DNA from: Ceratodon purpureus
Taxonomy: Eukaryota; Streptophyta; Bryopsida; Pseudoditrichales; Ditrichaceae
Assembly (NCBI GenBank): GCA_014871385.1
Contig: CM026426.1
Span: 81,821,566-81,885,565, forward strand
Direction: 5' to 3'
DNA length: 64,000 nt
In this document: in pieces, positions 10,937 through 21,342 of the stretch
Layout of the letters: each line of letters begins with the position of its first letter
Position numbering within the stretch: the stretch's first letter is position 1
Notes under the pieces: generated by a model
Database searches by the model: none
The model's input: the letters and a program-made list of their open reading frames with translations, nothing else
Told to the model about the DNA's origin: nothing
Translations under genes and position numbers: made by a program

Positions 10937-13900
10937 ATGGTATCCCCCAATCAGAGACGCAAATGGAGACTAACTGCGGAAATAATACATCGCCATGAAC
11001 TTCAATTTGCTGCAAGTAGGGATGTTCCAATAACGAGATGGTCATGCCCGTGCACATATTGTCATGGAGGCCGACGTTTGCCTGTGCGTGCTATAATACG
11101 GCATCTCAACGCTTCTGGCCGCGACCAATTTCTAAACCACTCCATGATTGGCGGGGATCCTCCAGGGGGTACCCAGAGCGTTGGGCTTGGTACTACAGCG
11201 ACGAGGAATGGACACAGGACAATGTCTGCAGCAATGACGAAGACTTTCAGCAGATTCCACCCGAAGACACAGATTCTGAACCACATGGCCTCCACGACGT
11301 ACAGCAACAGTTTGAGGACGCCATTAGAACCGCTGAAGAGTTAGAAGAGCTTACACGGGACTCTGGGAACATGGAGAGAGACGATGAACATCCCCAAGAC
11401 TTACCTAACCCCGCAGTTGAGGCTTTGGAGTTATTGTTTGCACAGGCCTCACACCCACTTTATCCAGGCAGTTCTGTGAGCTTGATTTCAGCAGTGGTCG
11501 TTTTGATGACATTGTGCACCACGCATGGAGTGAGTCGGAACTTCGAAATTGAGCTGCTTCACTATCTGACAGTGGAGCTGCTTCCAGAAGATAATTTGTT
11601 GCCTGCAAGCCAGTACCAAGCGAAGAGGATGCTGCAGGCACTTGGACTCGCATACAATGTAATACATGCCTGCCCGTCAGGATGTGTCTTATTTCGAGGA
11701 GAACACAGCGATCTGGAATCGTGTCCCAGTTGCGAAAAAGGAAGATACAGAGAAGGTACAAAGAGAGCTCCGATGAAGGTTATAAGACACTTTCCCCTCA
11801 TTCCGAGGTTGAGGCGCATGTTTGGATCTCCCGCAATTGCAAAGCTCCCGAAATGGCACTCAGAGCGTGGGGTGACCACGAACAGCGATGGCGAGATTGT
11901 AATGGAGACCGTAGTTGACAGCCCCGCTTGGAAACACGTTGGAGTCATAGATCCCACATTTCAAGCGGAAAACCGGAACGTACGCATGGCACTGTCACTT
12001 AGTGGAGTGAACCCTTTCTCGATTCAAAGTACCTCACATTCAACGTGGCCTGTTCTCTTGGTTATTTACAACCTGCCACCGTGGTTGGTGACAAAACGAT
12101 TTTTCATCATGATGAGCATTTTAATATCCGGCAAGGAGTCTCCAACAGACAAGAATTTAGATATCTTCATTGCTCCTTTAGTGGAAGAATTACAGCAGCT
12201 ATGGGAGGGAGTAGAAGCGATAGACGCTTCAGCTGAAGACGTGCAAAGAAGATTCACTCTTCGGGGTATACTTTTATGGACTATTTCAGATTATCCTGCT
12301 TATGGTTTGATTTCTGGACAGCAAACTAAAGGATACAAAGCTTGTATTGTATGCGGTCCAGACACTGTTTCTAGAAGCGCTAGAGGCCCCAAAGGTGACA
12401 AGATAGTGTACGTAGGTGCACGCCGGCGTCTTGCAGAGGACCATGCTTTTCGTGAAGACCCGCGGTTCAATGGGCTTCAAGAGAAGGAGGTTTCCAATTC
12501 GAGAATGTCTGGCGAAGATGTTTTACAGTTTGCAGTAGAAAGGAAGTCATACCTTGCCTCGGGAGGAAGGGCAGAGGGTCCAGAGGATCCTGTGAGAACG
12601 CACGAGGTGAAAAGGCTTTCAATACTCTTTACTCTTCCGTATTGGAAGGTGAGTGCTCTGAGTTGCTCTGTTTCATGTCTTGCTCGTCTTTCTTTGTCAA
12701 TAAGCATCCCAGTAAACATGGGAGATACACCATAAAATAAGTGAAAACAGTCATTTCCGTTTATAAAAATGCGCTCGTCTAGAAATGCGTTGACGTCAAA
12801 TTGTGTTATTCAACGTCTCAATGAACATGACCGACTGACTGCTGAAAGTTTTTACACGCTTTAGATTGCTACAATTCTCTTCCAACTCGGATACATACAA
12901 ATTATTTACAGCCTCATGAACATATTCAATGTGATGCAGGACTTGCTCATACGACACACACTGGACGTCATGCACTGCGAGAAAAACCTATGTGAAAATA
13001 TAGTGAAGACGTTGCTTGGAGAGACGGATTTTCCACGAGGACGGCAGGACTACAAAGACATGGGAGTCAGGCCTGACCTATGGCTGAGACGAACACACGG
13101 TAGAGACGGGCGACTCTTCATGCCGCATGCGCCCTACGTACTCTCTCCCCAAGCGAAGGCTGACATGCTTGCTGTGATAGCATCAACAAGGGTGCCCACA
13201 AATTATTCTTCTGCAATTCATAAACGAGTTTCTGACGGGAGACTCAGGCTTCTGAAATCCCATGACTTTCACATCCTCATGCAACAAGTAATTTAAATTC
13301 ACGTTAACTTGTACCAACTTTGCGTTCAAAACTGTTTAATGTGGCAATGCTACCTCACGATGTGGATATTTCTTTTTGTCAGAATATTCACTTCAATGAT
13401 CCAAAATATCTATGTTAAAGGAAACTGTTAACACTCGCGTTAAAACACGTCCTTTTTGACGCAACTCTGATGTGGTGCGCGTATAATTTAACATGATGGC
13501 AATATGAGCTCAATCTTTATTTCTGGAAAATAATCCTTTACCTCATGTCAATTTTCAGATACTACCCAATTCACTACGGAATGTTGAAATGAACGCAGCC
13601 GTTCGGCTATGTATCATGAGGGTCAGCAGAGTATTCCGACGCCTGTGCAGTGGCTCACTGGATATGTCTAAAGAAAAAGAGTACATTGAAGACGCAAATG
13701 AGACGCTTTGCATGGTTGAGCGAGAGTTTCCTCTAGGATCCATGGTCATCATGACGCACCTATTTGTGCACCTCATGGAGGAGCTCTTTATATGCGGCCC
13801 AGTTCACACCAGCTGGATGTATCCAATGGAGCGATACATGAAGACCCTTAAGGATTATGTGCGTTTCAGAGGGAATCCAGAAGGTTGCATGGCAGAGGCG

Positions 13901-15317
13901 TATTATATGGAAGAAACCCTTGGATTTTGTTCAGAGTATATGGAACGCTACGGGGCTACATCTCGAAGAGTCTGGGATGCAAACGAAGAGCAGTCAATGT
14001 ATGATGAGATGGTAGAGGGCAAGGGAATAAGACGCCCTATGTCTCGGACTCTCCGTGACCGGATTCACAACTTTGTGATCACAAACGCTGGCACACTTCA
14101 GTAGTACAGAAGGTACAATCATATATACTCCACGATAATAGCATTTCCGCTATCTTACTTACAGTTTAACATGTCTAAACGTGGGTTAACTTGCCTGAAC
14201 GTGATTTAACGTGCCTAAAACATGGGTTAACATGTATGCCACCTCTTTAGTAACGTGTACATTCTGGGCAGCGTTACAGTCCTTGTCTTCGATGACTACT
14301 ATGTCACTCCTGAAACAAGAAAATGCGTTAAAATGTCACGTTAAACTACGTCATTTTCCCCAATGCTTTCCTGTAGTGAATTGCACAGACCATGTTCAAT
14401 TCTTTTCATGTTTGCACGCACTACTAATGCATTTTGCACACTACAGGGTGTATGAAGCAGAGCAGAATTCCACGAGCAAAGAACGCCGCTTGATAAATCG
14501 CGCAAGACGTGGACGAAGAAGACAGAACTCCTCAGACATTCCTTCACAGTTGAGGCCTTTGGCCCCATTTCCGGATTGGTTAAAACAAACCGTTGAAGCC
14601 GATCGGAGAACACGCTCTCGGACCATCGATCAAACCACTTATGATTTGTCGAGACCCCCCTCGCTGATTGCAACTGCTTATCGATCAATGAAGGCTTACG
14701 GCATGCACCTCCGCTGTCGCTCAGTTGAAGCTTCCAGGACTTCCATGGACAGTGGAGTCCATGCAATATTCACCGACGATGCAGGAGAAGAGACGGAGGA
14801 GTATGTAGGTTGGGTTGAAGAAATACTGGAATTAGAGTATAGGAGCACGTGTGTCGTTGTTCTTCTCTGTTCTTGGGTGAAAGGAAAAATGGGAGGCGCT
14901 TCACCAACAATGAAGCGGGATCAACATGGATTTCTGTCCATGAATTTTTCGGCAAACTGCCTTCTTCCTTTGGGTCCCCACTCTTTCGCGTTCTCCATTC
15001 ACACACATCAAGTGTTTTTTATGGCGGACCACGGGCCATAGAAAGTGGTGTGCGAGGCAAACGTTCGAGGCAGCCGCAGAGGTTGTGCCTTTGCTGCAGA
15101 GTATGACGATGCGGAGGCACAATTACCCGACTCAAATTCACTACATGCCAATAACACAGAACTGTGCACAGGAGAGCCTTCACATTCAGACGTCTCAGCT
15201 TATGGGTCCTTTGTAGAAGAGCAGGAAGGCAAGCCAGTGGCAGCGCAGGGAAGTGATGAGGATGACAACCGGATCCTGGGTGATTCATCTGATAGTGAGT
15301 TTACATCAGAGGATTAG
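10937..15317 (+). CDS. TNP2-like CACTA transposase
   Basis: Starts at ATG 10937. The N-terminal zinc-binding region reads WSCPCTYCHGG and then IIRHLNASG (transposase-associated domain). The frame changes near 11150, by an unseen intron or an indel. The core to 12648 has LPPWLVTKRFFIMMS, LLWTISDYPAYGLISGQQTK and ACIVC, hallmark TNP2 blocks (PF02992). Exon 2, 12940-13287, has HTLDVMHCEKNLCENI. Exon 3, 13559-14112, has GPVHTSWMYPMERYMKTLK, the DUF4218 block. Exon 4, from 14447, has YVGWVEEILELEY and VVLLCSW, the DUF4216 block, and an acidic C-terminus ending at TAG 15315. In-frame TAG at 14102 and 15039 interrupt the last two domains, while splice phases continue across the first. The protein catalyses cut-and-paste transposition of the element in the nucleus. 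Activity of this copy is uncertain. Confidence 0.85.
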
Positions 15318-16350
15318 GCTTCCTACAATGTCGTTATGAATTCCATACTCTGTTACATTTTCATAAATGTCTGGAAGTGTTTTGTAACAACTATTAACGC
15401 CGTATCTGTTTCAACTAACATGCGCGGTACATCAGATATGTAGTGTCGCGTTTTTTGTAACACATCTTAACACACTTCCCGTTCCAAGAAACACATGCGT
15501 CAATGCCTCCTAGTCTCCCAAATTAAATATTGCTGGTCAAATACTGCATTCCACGTCAGCCAACCCATCCACGCACACGTTCCACGTCACGGCACGCATT
15601 CCACGTCAAATAGGTTCGTCATGTTTTTTGTAACACATCTGAACGCACTATCACGTTACAAGAAACGCGCACGTCAATGTTGACAGCCCCCCCGGGCTCT
15701 CAAACATTACTTGACCGGTCAAACCCTAAACCTTCCACGTCAGCCTATCACCCTACAACGCATTCCACGTCAGCACAGTCATTCCACGTCAGACTTCTCG
15801 GTACGTTTTTTTTAACACACTTGAACGTGGCGCATGTTACCTATGACGCCTCAATGTTATAAGAAACGTGCTGCTCTGGATACTACTATGGTCAACCATA
15901 GTCAAAACTACCTTCCACGTCAGCCATTGACTCTTCAAGCATTCCACGTCAGCCATTGACTCTTCAAGCATTCCACGTCAGCGCACTCATTCCACGTCAG
16001 TCAATGTGTTACGTTTTTTTTAACACATTTTAACGTAGCACCTGTTAAGATTGATGTCCTCCCTGTCATCAGAAACGTGCTGACGTGGAAACTAACTATA
16101 TTTAGTCATATCTAAAGTTCCTTGAGGTAAAAAAGTAGGTGAAAAAATTAACGTCCAACAGGAACGTGTCCGTTTAATTTAACGTGATGCCGTTATTTGG
16201 AACGTATAAATTTTATACGCGTTTCACCCATATCCTCTTTGACGCACTGATGTTATTGGTGACTTTTTCACGTTAAAACGCTTGACGCGCGCCACGTTTA
16301 GTTGGATATTTTTTCCACACTTATTCAGGATAGTGTGGATTTACGTCAAG
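15318..16350. repeat. CACTA right subterminal repeat array
   Basis: Contains repeated ATTCCACGTCAG units, for example around 15550, 15735-15790 and 15915-16005. GTACGTTTTTT..TAACACA.. TGAACG units alternate with them. Nearer the end are TTTAACGTG and TTGACGC motifs that mirror the left end in inverse orientation. No gene is present. Confidence 0.8.
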
Positions 16351-16373
16351 TTTGACGCATCTCTGCCTTAGTG
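16351..16373 (-). repeat. CACTA right terminal inverted repeat with TSD TCC at 16374-16376
   Basis: Reads TTTGACGCATCTCTG and then CCTTAGTG, ending in the canonical TAGTG. The following TCC repeats the three bases before 2169. Confidence 0.93.
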
Positions 16374-17079
16374 TCCTCAGCAGTTGAAGAGGTACATATC
16401 GTAGCACTTAGAAGCTGGTTGTTGATACCTCGATTGCATTCGTGGCTTCGTTATTGAGTCAGAAGTGGAGCTCATATTGGACTTGATGGAGGATCGGCGG
16501 TTATCGAGGATTCTGGGGACGGTTCGGATGAGGTCGAAGGTCTGCAGGATCAATCATCGACACCTCAACGAAAGAGAGGGAGAGCGCGGCGACTGCGAAC
16601 TCTGGGTTTGAAGTCCTAGGCCTGACAGGATACTAGGCGGAGTCTTCCGCACCAGGGAAGGAGACACCCAACGCTTCTCCAACTACAGACGTCTCCAAGC
16701 CATCTTCAACCACTGCAAATGCGCCTTCATCCATAAGTGCTTCCGAGATCACCAGAAGTCTCATTGAGCAAAGGAAGGTGAAACAGCTTCCTCAAACCAC
16801 CTCTTCCGCTAGAACAACGCTTTCTACACATGTTTTTGTCATCAACTCATCTGTAGATTTGTTATTGCAGCATAATAAGAAGCTCATTGACAAGGGTGGC
16901 GATCTTGAATAGAACAAGACTCAAGACTTCATTTGCAAGGTATGTCCCGATCCTTCGACATTTCTTGGATACATAGAGTTTTATTCATTTTATAGTATCT
17001 AAGTCTGCTTTCTTGTTTCCTCAAGTTTGGAGCAGGCCGCCAAAACGAAGTTCCGGACCCATGCAAAGAAGAGAACGAT

Positions 17080-17870
17080 TTAGGAGTCGACTTGATTGTT
17101 GCCGACATCCCTGAGAATCTTCCTGTCCGTTTCGTATCCGATCCCCCCACCGTCATTCCAGCTTGGAACTCTCATTATGTAGATTATCTGTACGACATCT
17201 TCAATTTTGCAAGTCGTTACATGCAGAATGATGGTGCTCTCTGCATCATCTAGAACAATGATCAAAAGCTGGCTACGGAGATTCTCGAAGAAGCTAAGGC
17301 TAGTGACTTTGTGCTTTACAAGGACTGGTGGGGCTTCAATGTACTCGAATTGACTTCTCCTACAAACCTCGACAACTTGGTAATTTCATCGTAACCATTC
17401 CTTCTCTTTACTTAGTGATAATCCTTCTGCTTATTTACACTCACTTGTTTTGCTTGAATGCAGAGTAATCGGTTCTGGATTCGCGTCTCCGTTCGTGGTG
17501 GCGAGCCACCGTCTAATTTTTCCTTCCAAATGAAGAAATCCTAGATGATACATGGCGACCTCAACATTACCGAGAGTGATGCCATTTTCAACTTCACCGA
17601 TGTGGACTCGCAACAAATGAATGAAGATGTTCCGTAGAGCAGAGCAAGGGAGAAAGCCACTGAGATGATGCAGAGCATAATTGGTGAGCTGTCCAAGCCC
17701 GGAGACATAGTCCTCGGCTGGAATGCAGCAACAGGTAACCATTTATTACATGTGTCTGGGTAATTATTCCTCTCATTTTTTCTACAGTTTCTCACTTCTT
17801 CGCTACGCTTTGAGTTTCAGGGGCCTCCATCAAGGCTTACTTGGCTGTTGGTGGCCATATTATAGCTTTT
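17080..17870 (+). other. Permuted DNA-methylase core with degenerate motifs IV and I
   Basis: Motif IV position reads ADIPE rather than DPPY, 17104-17115. The motif I position, spread over the 17735-17820 intron, reads GWNAATGAS rather than DPFxGSGTT. It is followed by AYLAVGGHIIAFEDD, which matches the AaxxxgRxxiGiExd strand that ends the family's cofactor site. The order and spacing are those of beta-class N4/N6 methylases (established family knowledge). The substitutions suggest a catalytically dead or altered protein (inference). Confidence 0.6.
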
Positions 17871-18717
17871 GAGGATGACAAAGCCATATACAACGCCATT
17901 CTCAAACCGTATATGGCTACAGCATCCGCCATGGGCCCTCCTAAACATCCTAGACCGGCAGCAGCTGAGGAATCACAAGCGAAGAAAGCAAGAGTTGTCA
18001 AGTGGTGTAAGTCTTACTCTAGATTTTCGAACTTTTGTGCTATTTATCTTAGCATTGGTTCTGTTTGCAACTCTACATACTCGATCTAATCACTATCGAT
18101 TTTCTATTGCACAGTAGTTGCGGCAACACCGTCACGTAGGCCAAGAGCCATGTCCATTCCATCGTGGCGTCTGAATTCCAGTCCGATTCAGCCTTATATA
18201 CTTCTGGAGTATGCAGAGGACTTAGTACAAGCACTTCAATCTGGTGCCCTTAGATATGTTCCTAGTCGCCCAACTAGATTTGATTCCAGGGCCCTTGTAT
18301 TTGTTGATTCAGAGGCTGAAGAAGGAGATTCAGAGTCATCAAATACTGAGAGTGGAACTAGCGATTATAGCATGTCGTGAGTATGAAGGAGGCTTCGGTC
18401 TATCATTGTTTTCATCTGATTTGATTTGATTTCATTGGAGTTGATTACATATTCCTTCATCTATTCTATCGCAAACCAGTTACAGTATTTATGATTCTCA
18501 TTTCCATTTTATATTCGTGTATGTAAAGGACTACAACTGCAAGACTTTCTCGCTCTCAATTCCCAAGTGTTTAAAGGGAAAACCAATTTACTTATGAAGT
18601 TGTTTCTTTTAGCTAATTGTATCGAGAAAACTAGAAAACACTATAGTGAACAATGAATTGTTACAACTGAAATGCTCAAAATATATAGAATACTATAATT
18701 ACTTTCTTTGTCAATCA

Positions 18718-19307
18718 ACAACATTTCACATTACCATAGCCATGTTATCTATTCTTGGGAGAGATCCAGATACCATCTCTCAAAGAAATTTTCTCTCCTT
18801 CCGGCACATCCAAGACCTAATTCTCATTGGCCCATAGCAATGGCCTCAACTGATCTAACTCAAGGCAACTAAGTTCTCCAAGCGACGTTGTCTCTAACCT
18901 CTCGTTGTTAATTGGATTTGCAAGTGACTAAAAACTCCTAAAAACATTCCACTTGATGTTGAAGCCATTAGCTTCATATTCGTCCTTTGGACTCCAATGG
19001 CGACCCCTGTACAAAATGTAATCCCACCTCGCTAGCCGAAGGCATGCGTATTTTGGACTGCTGTCAATCTCACGCTTCCACAGCTTCGACATAGCACGAG
19101 CGTTCTCGACGTCTTCAAACGTGATTACCGTCGGAGGAGTCCAAGCCTGCGTTGTACTACTACCTATATGATCCTAGGGGTTAGGCCCATCCGCCATCTG
19201 CTTAAGCAGATCCCGTAAAATCGTTTCACAAGCAACGACCTCAAATGAATCGCCCATACCTTCAAACAATTGCCTAGCAAGTACAAGGTTAAGTTCTACA
19301 GAAATCA
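18718..19307 (-). pseudogene. Unrecognised coding remnant, convergent with the ParB-methylase gene
   Basis: A minus-strand frame of about 196 codons is open apart from TAG at 19174, 18928 and 18817 and TAA at 18745, and ends in TGA 18715. A possible acceptor lies at 19296-19297. The translation looks like real protein: TVITFEDVENARAM, KLWKREIDSSPKYACLRLAR, WDYILYRGRHWSPKDEYEA. I recognise no family. It faces the 3' end of the ParB-methylase gene across 340 bp and shows the same TAG/TAA-only interruptions. The two may have belonged to one mobile unit or simply be neighbours. Confidence 0.5.
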
Positions 19308-19886
19308 TTGAGCTAATAGAACGTCAAGGACGTCCGCTAAGGTTTATATAGATTGTTGCTTGACACTTAAGCTAGCAGTGCTCTTATCTAAAGATCGAGA
19401 AATCTTCGACGAAGATAAGCACTCTAACATGGTATACATCTTGGTTTTCGCAACTCGATTATTATACACGAACTTTGAGATATTCCACGAAGTTTTCAGA
19501 CCATTAACTTTAGTTTTTGTGAAATTATTGTTTCCTAGAATTTCCTATATTATCTATTCAATACTTACTGTTGTGATCTAAAAACATGATGCAGGAATAG
19601 TCGTATCTAAATCCAATCAGCGACCAAATCTATAGGATTGTATGCATGATATCATCATGACATCAGCCCTAATTTGTACCTTTGAAAACAAACGTAAGAA
19701 ATTCTTACCAGTGATAACCCATAATTCCATGGAATTACACCCCTTTACTAAAAAAAGTAAGAAAATAATAACTTTTTTAGTATTTTTCCACGGTCATAGG
19801 GTCTACTTTACTTTTGAGAATTTGGCTAAATGTCAATTCTCTGCTCTCCATTCTCTGCTCTCTGCTCACTGCTCTCCGCTCTCCGC

Positions 19887-20464
19887 TCACATATGAACTT
19901 TCCTCTCCATGATACCGCTAACGTTAGCGGACTCTTCCAACGCCTCACTAATCTCCAAGCTAGAGTCGCTATCCACGATCGGCTCTTTCCATCGACGTGT
20001 CATTGAAATTCCTGTGTGCAAGATGAATTTCTTTAGAAAAATGCACAGTTGGTAAGCTATGGAAATACTGTGGCATCCCAAAAACAAATGAGGGGGTGTT
20101 GCGAGACTAGAATAATACCCACTGATAATTGACATCCCCAGAAGGTCAATCCACACCGCCAACAAAGGAAAACAGCGTTGCTAATAGGTGGTCTGAACAG
20201 TTATGTAAGTAGTGTTGATGATTTCATAAGGTGGTCTGATCAGTATGCACCGGGGATACTATTGTCCATGCAACTTTGATGTCATCCAAGGTGCTTCACT
20301 CTACCATCGCTATAGTTACACTCTACCCCATAAGCAAGAGGACTACACATTATCCGTAGAGCCAAGCCAAGTGTAGGGGATTCTTCAATGATGCATGTTG
20401 TGCGTAGGCAGTTCCTTTTCCATGCTTTTGATAGGTATCTGCTAAAGTTGGTGGCTGCAGCCAA
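19887..20464 (-). pseudogene. Possible hAT C-terminal remnant
   Basis: Minus-strand fragment LGLALRIMCSPLAYGVE then CNYS resembles the hAT dimerisation block (lxlRixxxPxSSxxxERxWS). A downstream frame MTRRWKEPIVDSDSSLEISE gives an acidic tail ending at 19887. The similarity is weak and the pieces are not joined by an obvious frame. It could be unrelated sequence. Confidence 0.25.
19915..19930. repeat. Perfect 16-bp palindrome
   Basis: CCGCTAACGTTAGCGG is self-complementary. It lies within the acidic-tail frame of the remnant above, so it may be chance. Confidence 0.6.
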
Positions 20465-20469
20465 CTAGC

Positions 20470-21340
20470 CCAATGGCGAACTACAATTCATCCCTACACT
20501 AGTGACAAAATCTAGTATTCATAGGGAATTTAATAGTGCTAAAACACTTTGGATGAGACATGTGACTGTTCAAAAGGAACTTTGCTAGTGTCAAATTCAT
20601 TTTGAGTCCATGTCCCCAATGTGATTTATAGAAGAGGGTAATTTAGAAGGAGCAATGCATTATATGTTGAAGTGCAGAGGTACTTTAGTACAATATTGAC
20701 AAGAGAGTCTAGAGCCTCGTCTTTAGAGAAAGTGACATAGGAGCCCTCTACAACCTTCAACCTACATCAAGCAATAAAACATCAACATGGTTTATAAGAC
20801 CAGTGCAACATTGTTGGGATATCAGATGATGTAGACAACTTGTGTTGCAACAAAATTAGTCACAAGAGCATGTACTTAGCAAGGACTTCTTAGTTCTCCA
20901 CCAAGGGCATTATGTTAAGGTTGAATATGAACCTGTAAAGTTTGTGATCATGATCAGAGTTTCAAAGGAATCTTTGGGATTTTAAAAGAATATCTAGGGA
21001 TTTTAAGTATCTATAGATTTCTAGAGAGTGTTTAGGGTATTTTTTGCCAAGCCGCAATACATCTCTAGACAAGACGATTTATTTTCAAAAAAGTCATATA
21101 AATTACAGGAAGGGCGAATTTCTACTTCTAAGTCATTGTATAACTTATGACCTTGTTTTGATTTTTGGTGAATTTTCTCACTACACCTTTAAAGATCAAG
21201 TTTTAGTTTTTTGGGACCTTGATAAATTATATCTTGAATTAGTCCTGTTGTTAGGCCCTCAAATGATGCTTGGACTTCTTATGTTTATTTTCCAAGCGGC
21301 GTAGAATGAATGATAACTACGCCTGCGTTATTTTTCTGAA
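20470..21340. other. No recognisable gene
   Basis: Moderately AT-rich sequence without a convincing frame, splice pattern or repeat on either strand. Confidence 0.5.
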
Positions 21341-21342
21341 AC

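Larger units (their letters stand above)
2169..16373 (+). mobile_element. CACTA (En/Spm) DNA transposon, complete, 14.2 kb
   Basis: It starts CACTAAGCC and ends GCCTTAGTG. The 23-bp terminal inverted repeats differ at one position. It is flanked by a perfect 3-bp target-site duplication, TCC at 2166-2168 and 16374-16376, as expected for CACTA elements. It carries TNP2 on the plus strand and a second, divergently oriented 7-exon gene on the minus strand. The space between and beside them is filled with short AACGC- and ACGTCA-containing repeats. It lies inside exon 6 of the ParB-methylase gene. When the element and one TSD copy are removed, the host frame continues (CIYIP then QQLKR) to a GT donor at 16392. 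Confidence 0.93.
163..18380 (+). pseudogene. ParB-like / permuted N4-N6 DNA methylase-like fusion gene, 11 exons, split by a CACTA insertion
   Basis: Exons inferred from frame and GT-AG sites: about 163-736, 831-1026, 1119-1316, 1408-1623, 1719-1960, 2061-2168 plus 16377-16391, 16463-16939, 17026-17379, 17464-17734, 17821-18006, 18115-18380. Phases agree at every junction. Exon 1 has VWKGNHRLAAW (GNHR at 591-602), matching the G-x-H-R box of ParB/sulfiredoxin-fold domains. Exon 8 has VDLIVADIPE (17104-17115), in the place of methylase motif IV DPPY, then a W..HY..YL region and GALCII. Exons 9-10 have PGDIVLGWNAATGAS, in the place of motif I DPFxGSGTT. Motif IV before motif I is the permuted order of PF01555 enzymes. 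Both motifs lack the usual catalytic residues, so enzymatic activity is doubtful. The C-terminus is acidic and Ser-rich, ending at TGA 18378. In-frame stops at 351, 552, 16634, 16910, 17251, 17542 and 17635 and a frameshift near 16620 make it a pseudogene under the standard code. The 5' end probably lies beyond the window. Exon 7 also holds a basic RKRGRARR stretch, perhaps an NLS. Confidence 0.72.

Noticed and set aside
16386..16402. A stop (TAG) just after the CACTA insertion in the host frame
   Set aside because: A GT donor at 16392 and a phase-matched acceptor at 16461 make this intron sequence, so it is not counted as a nonsense codon.
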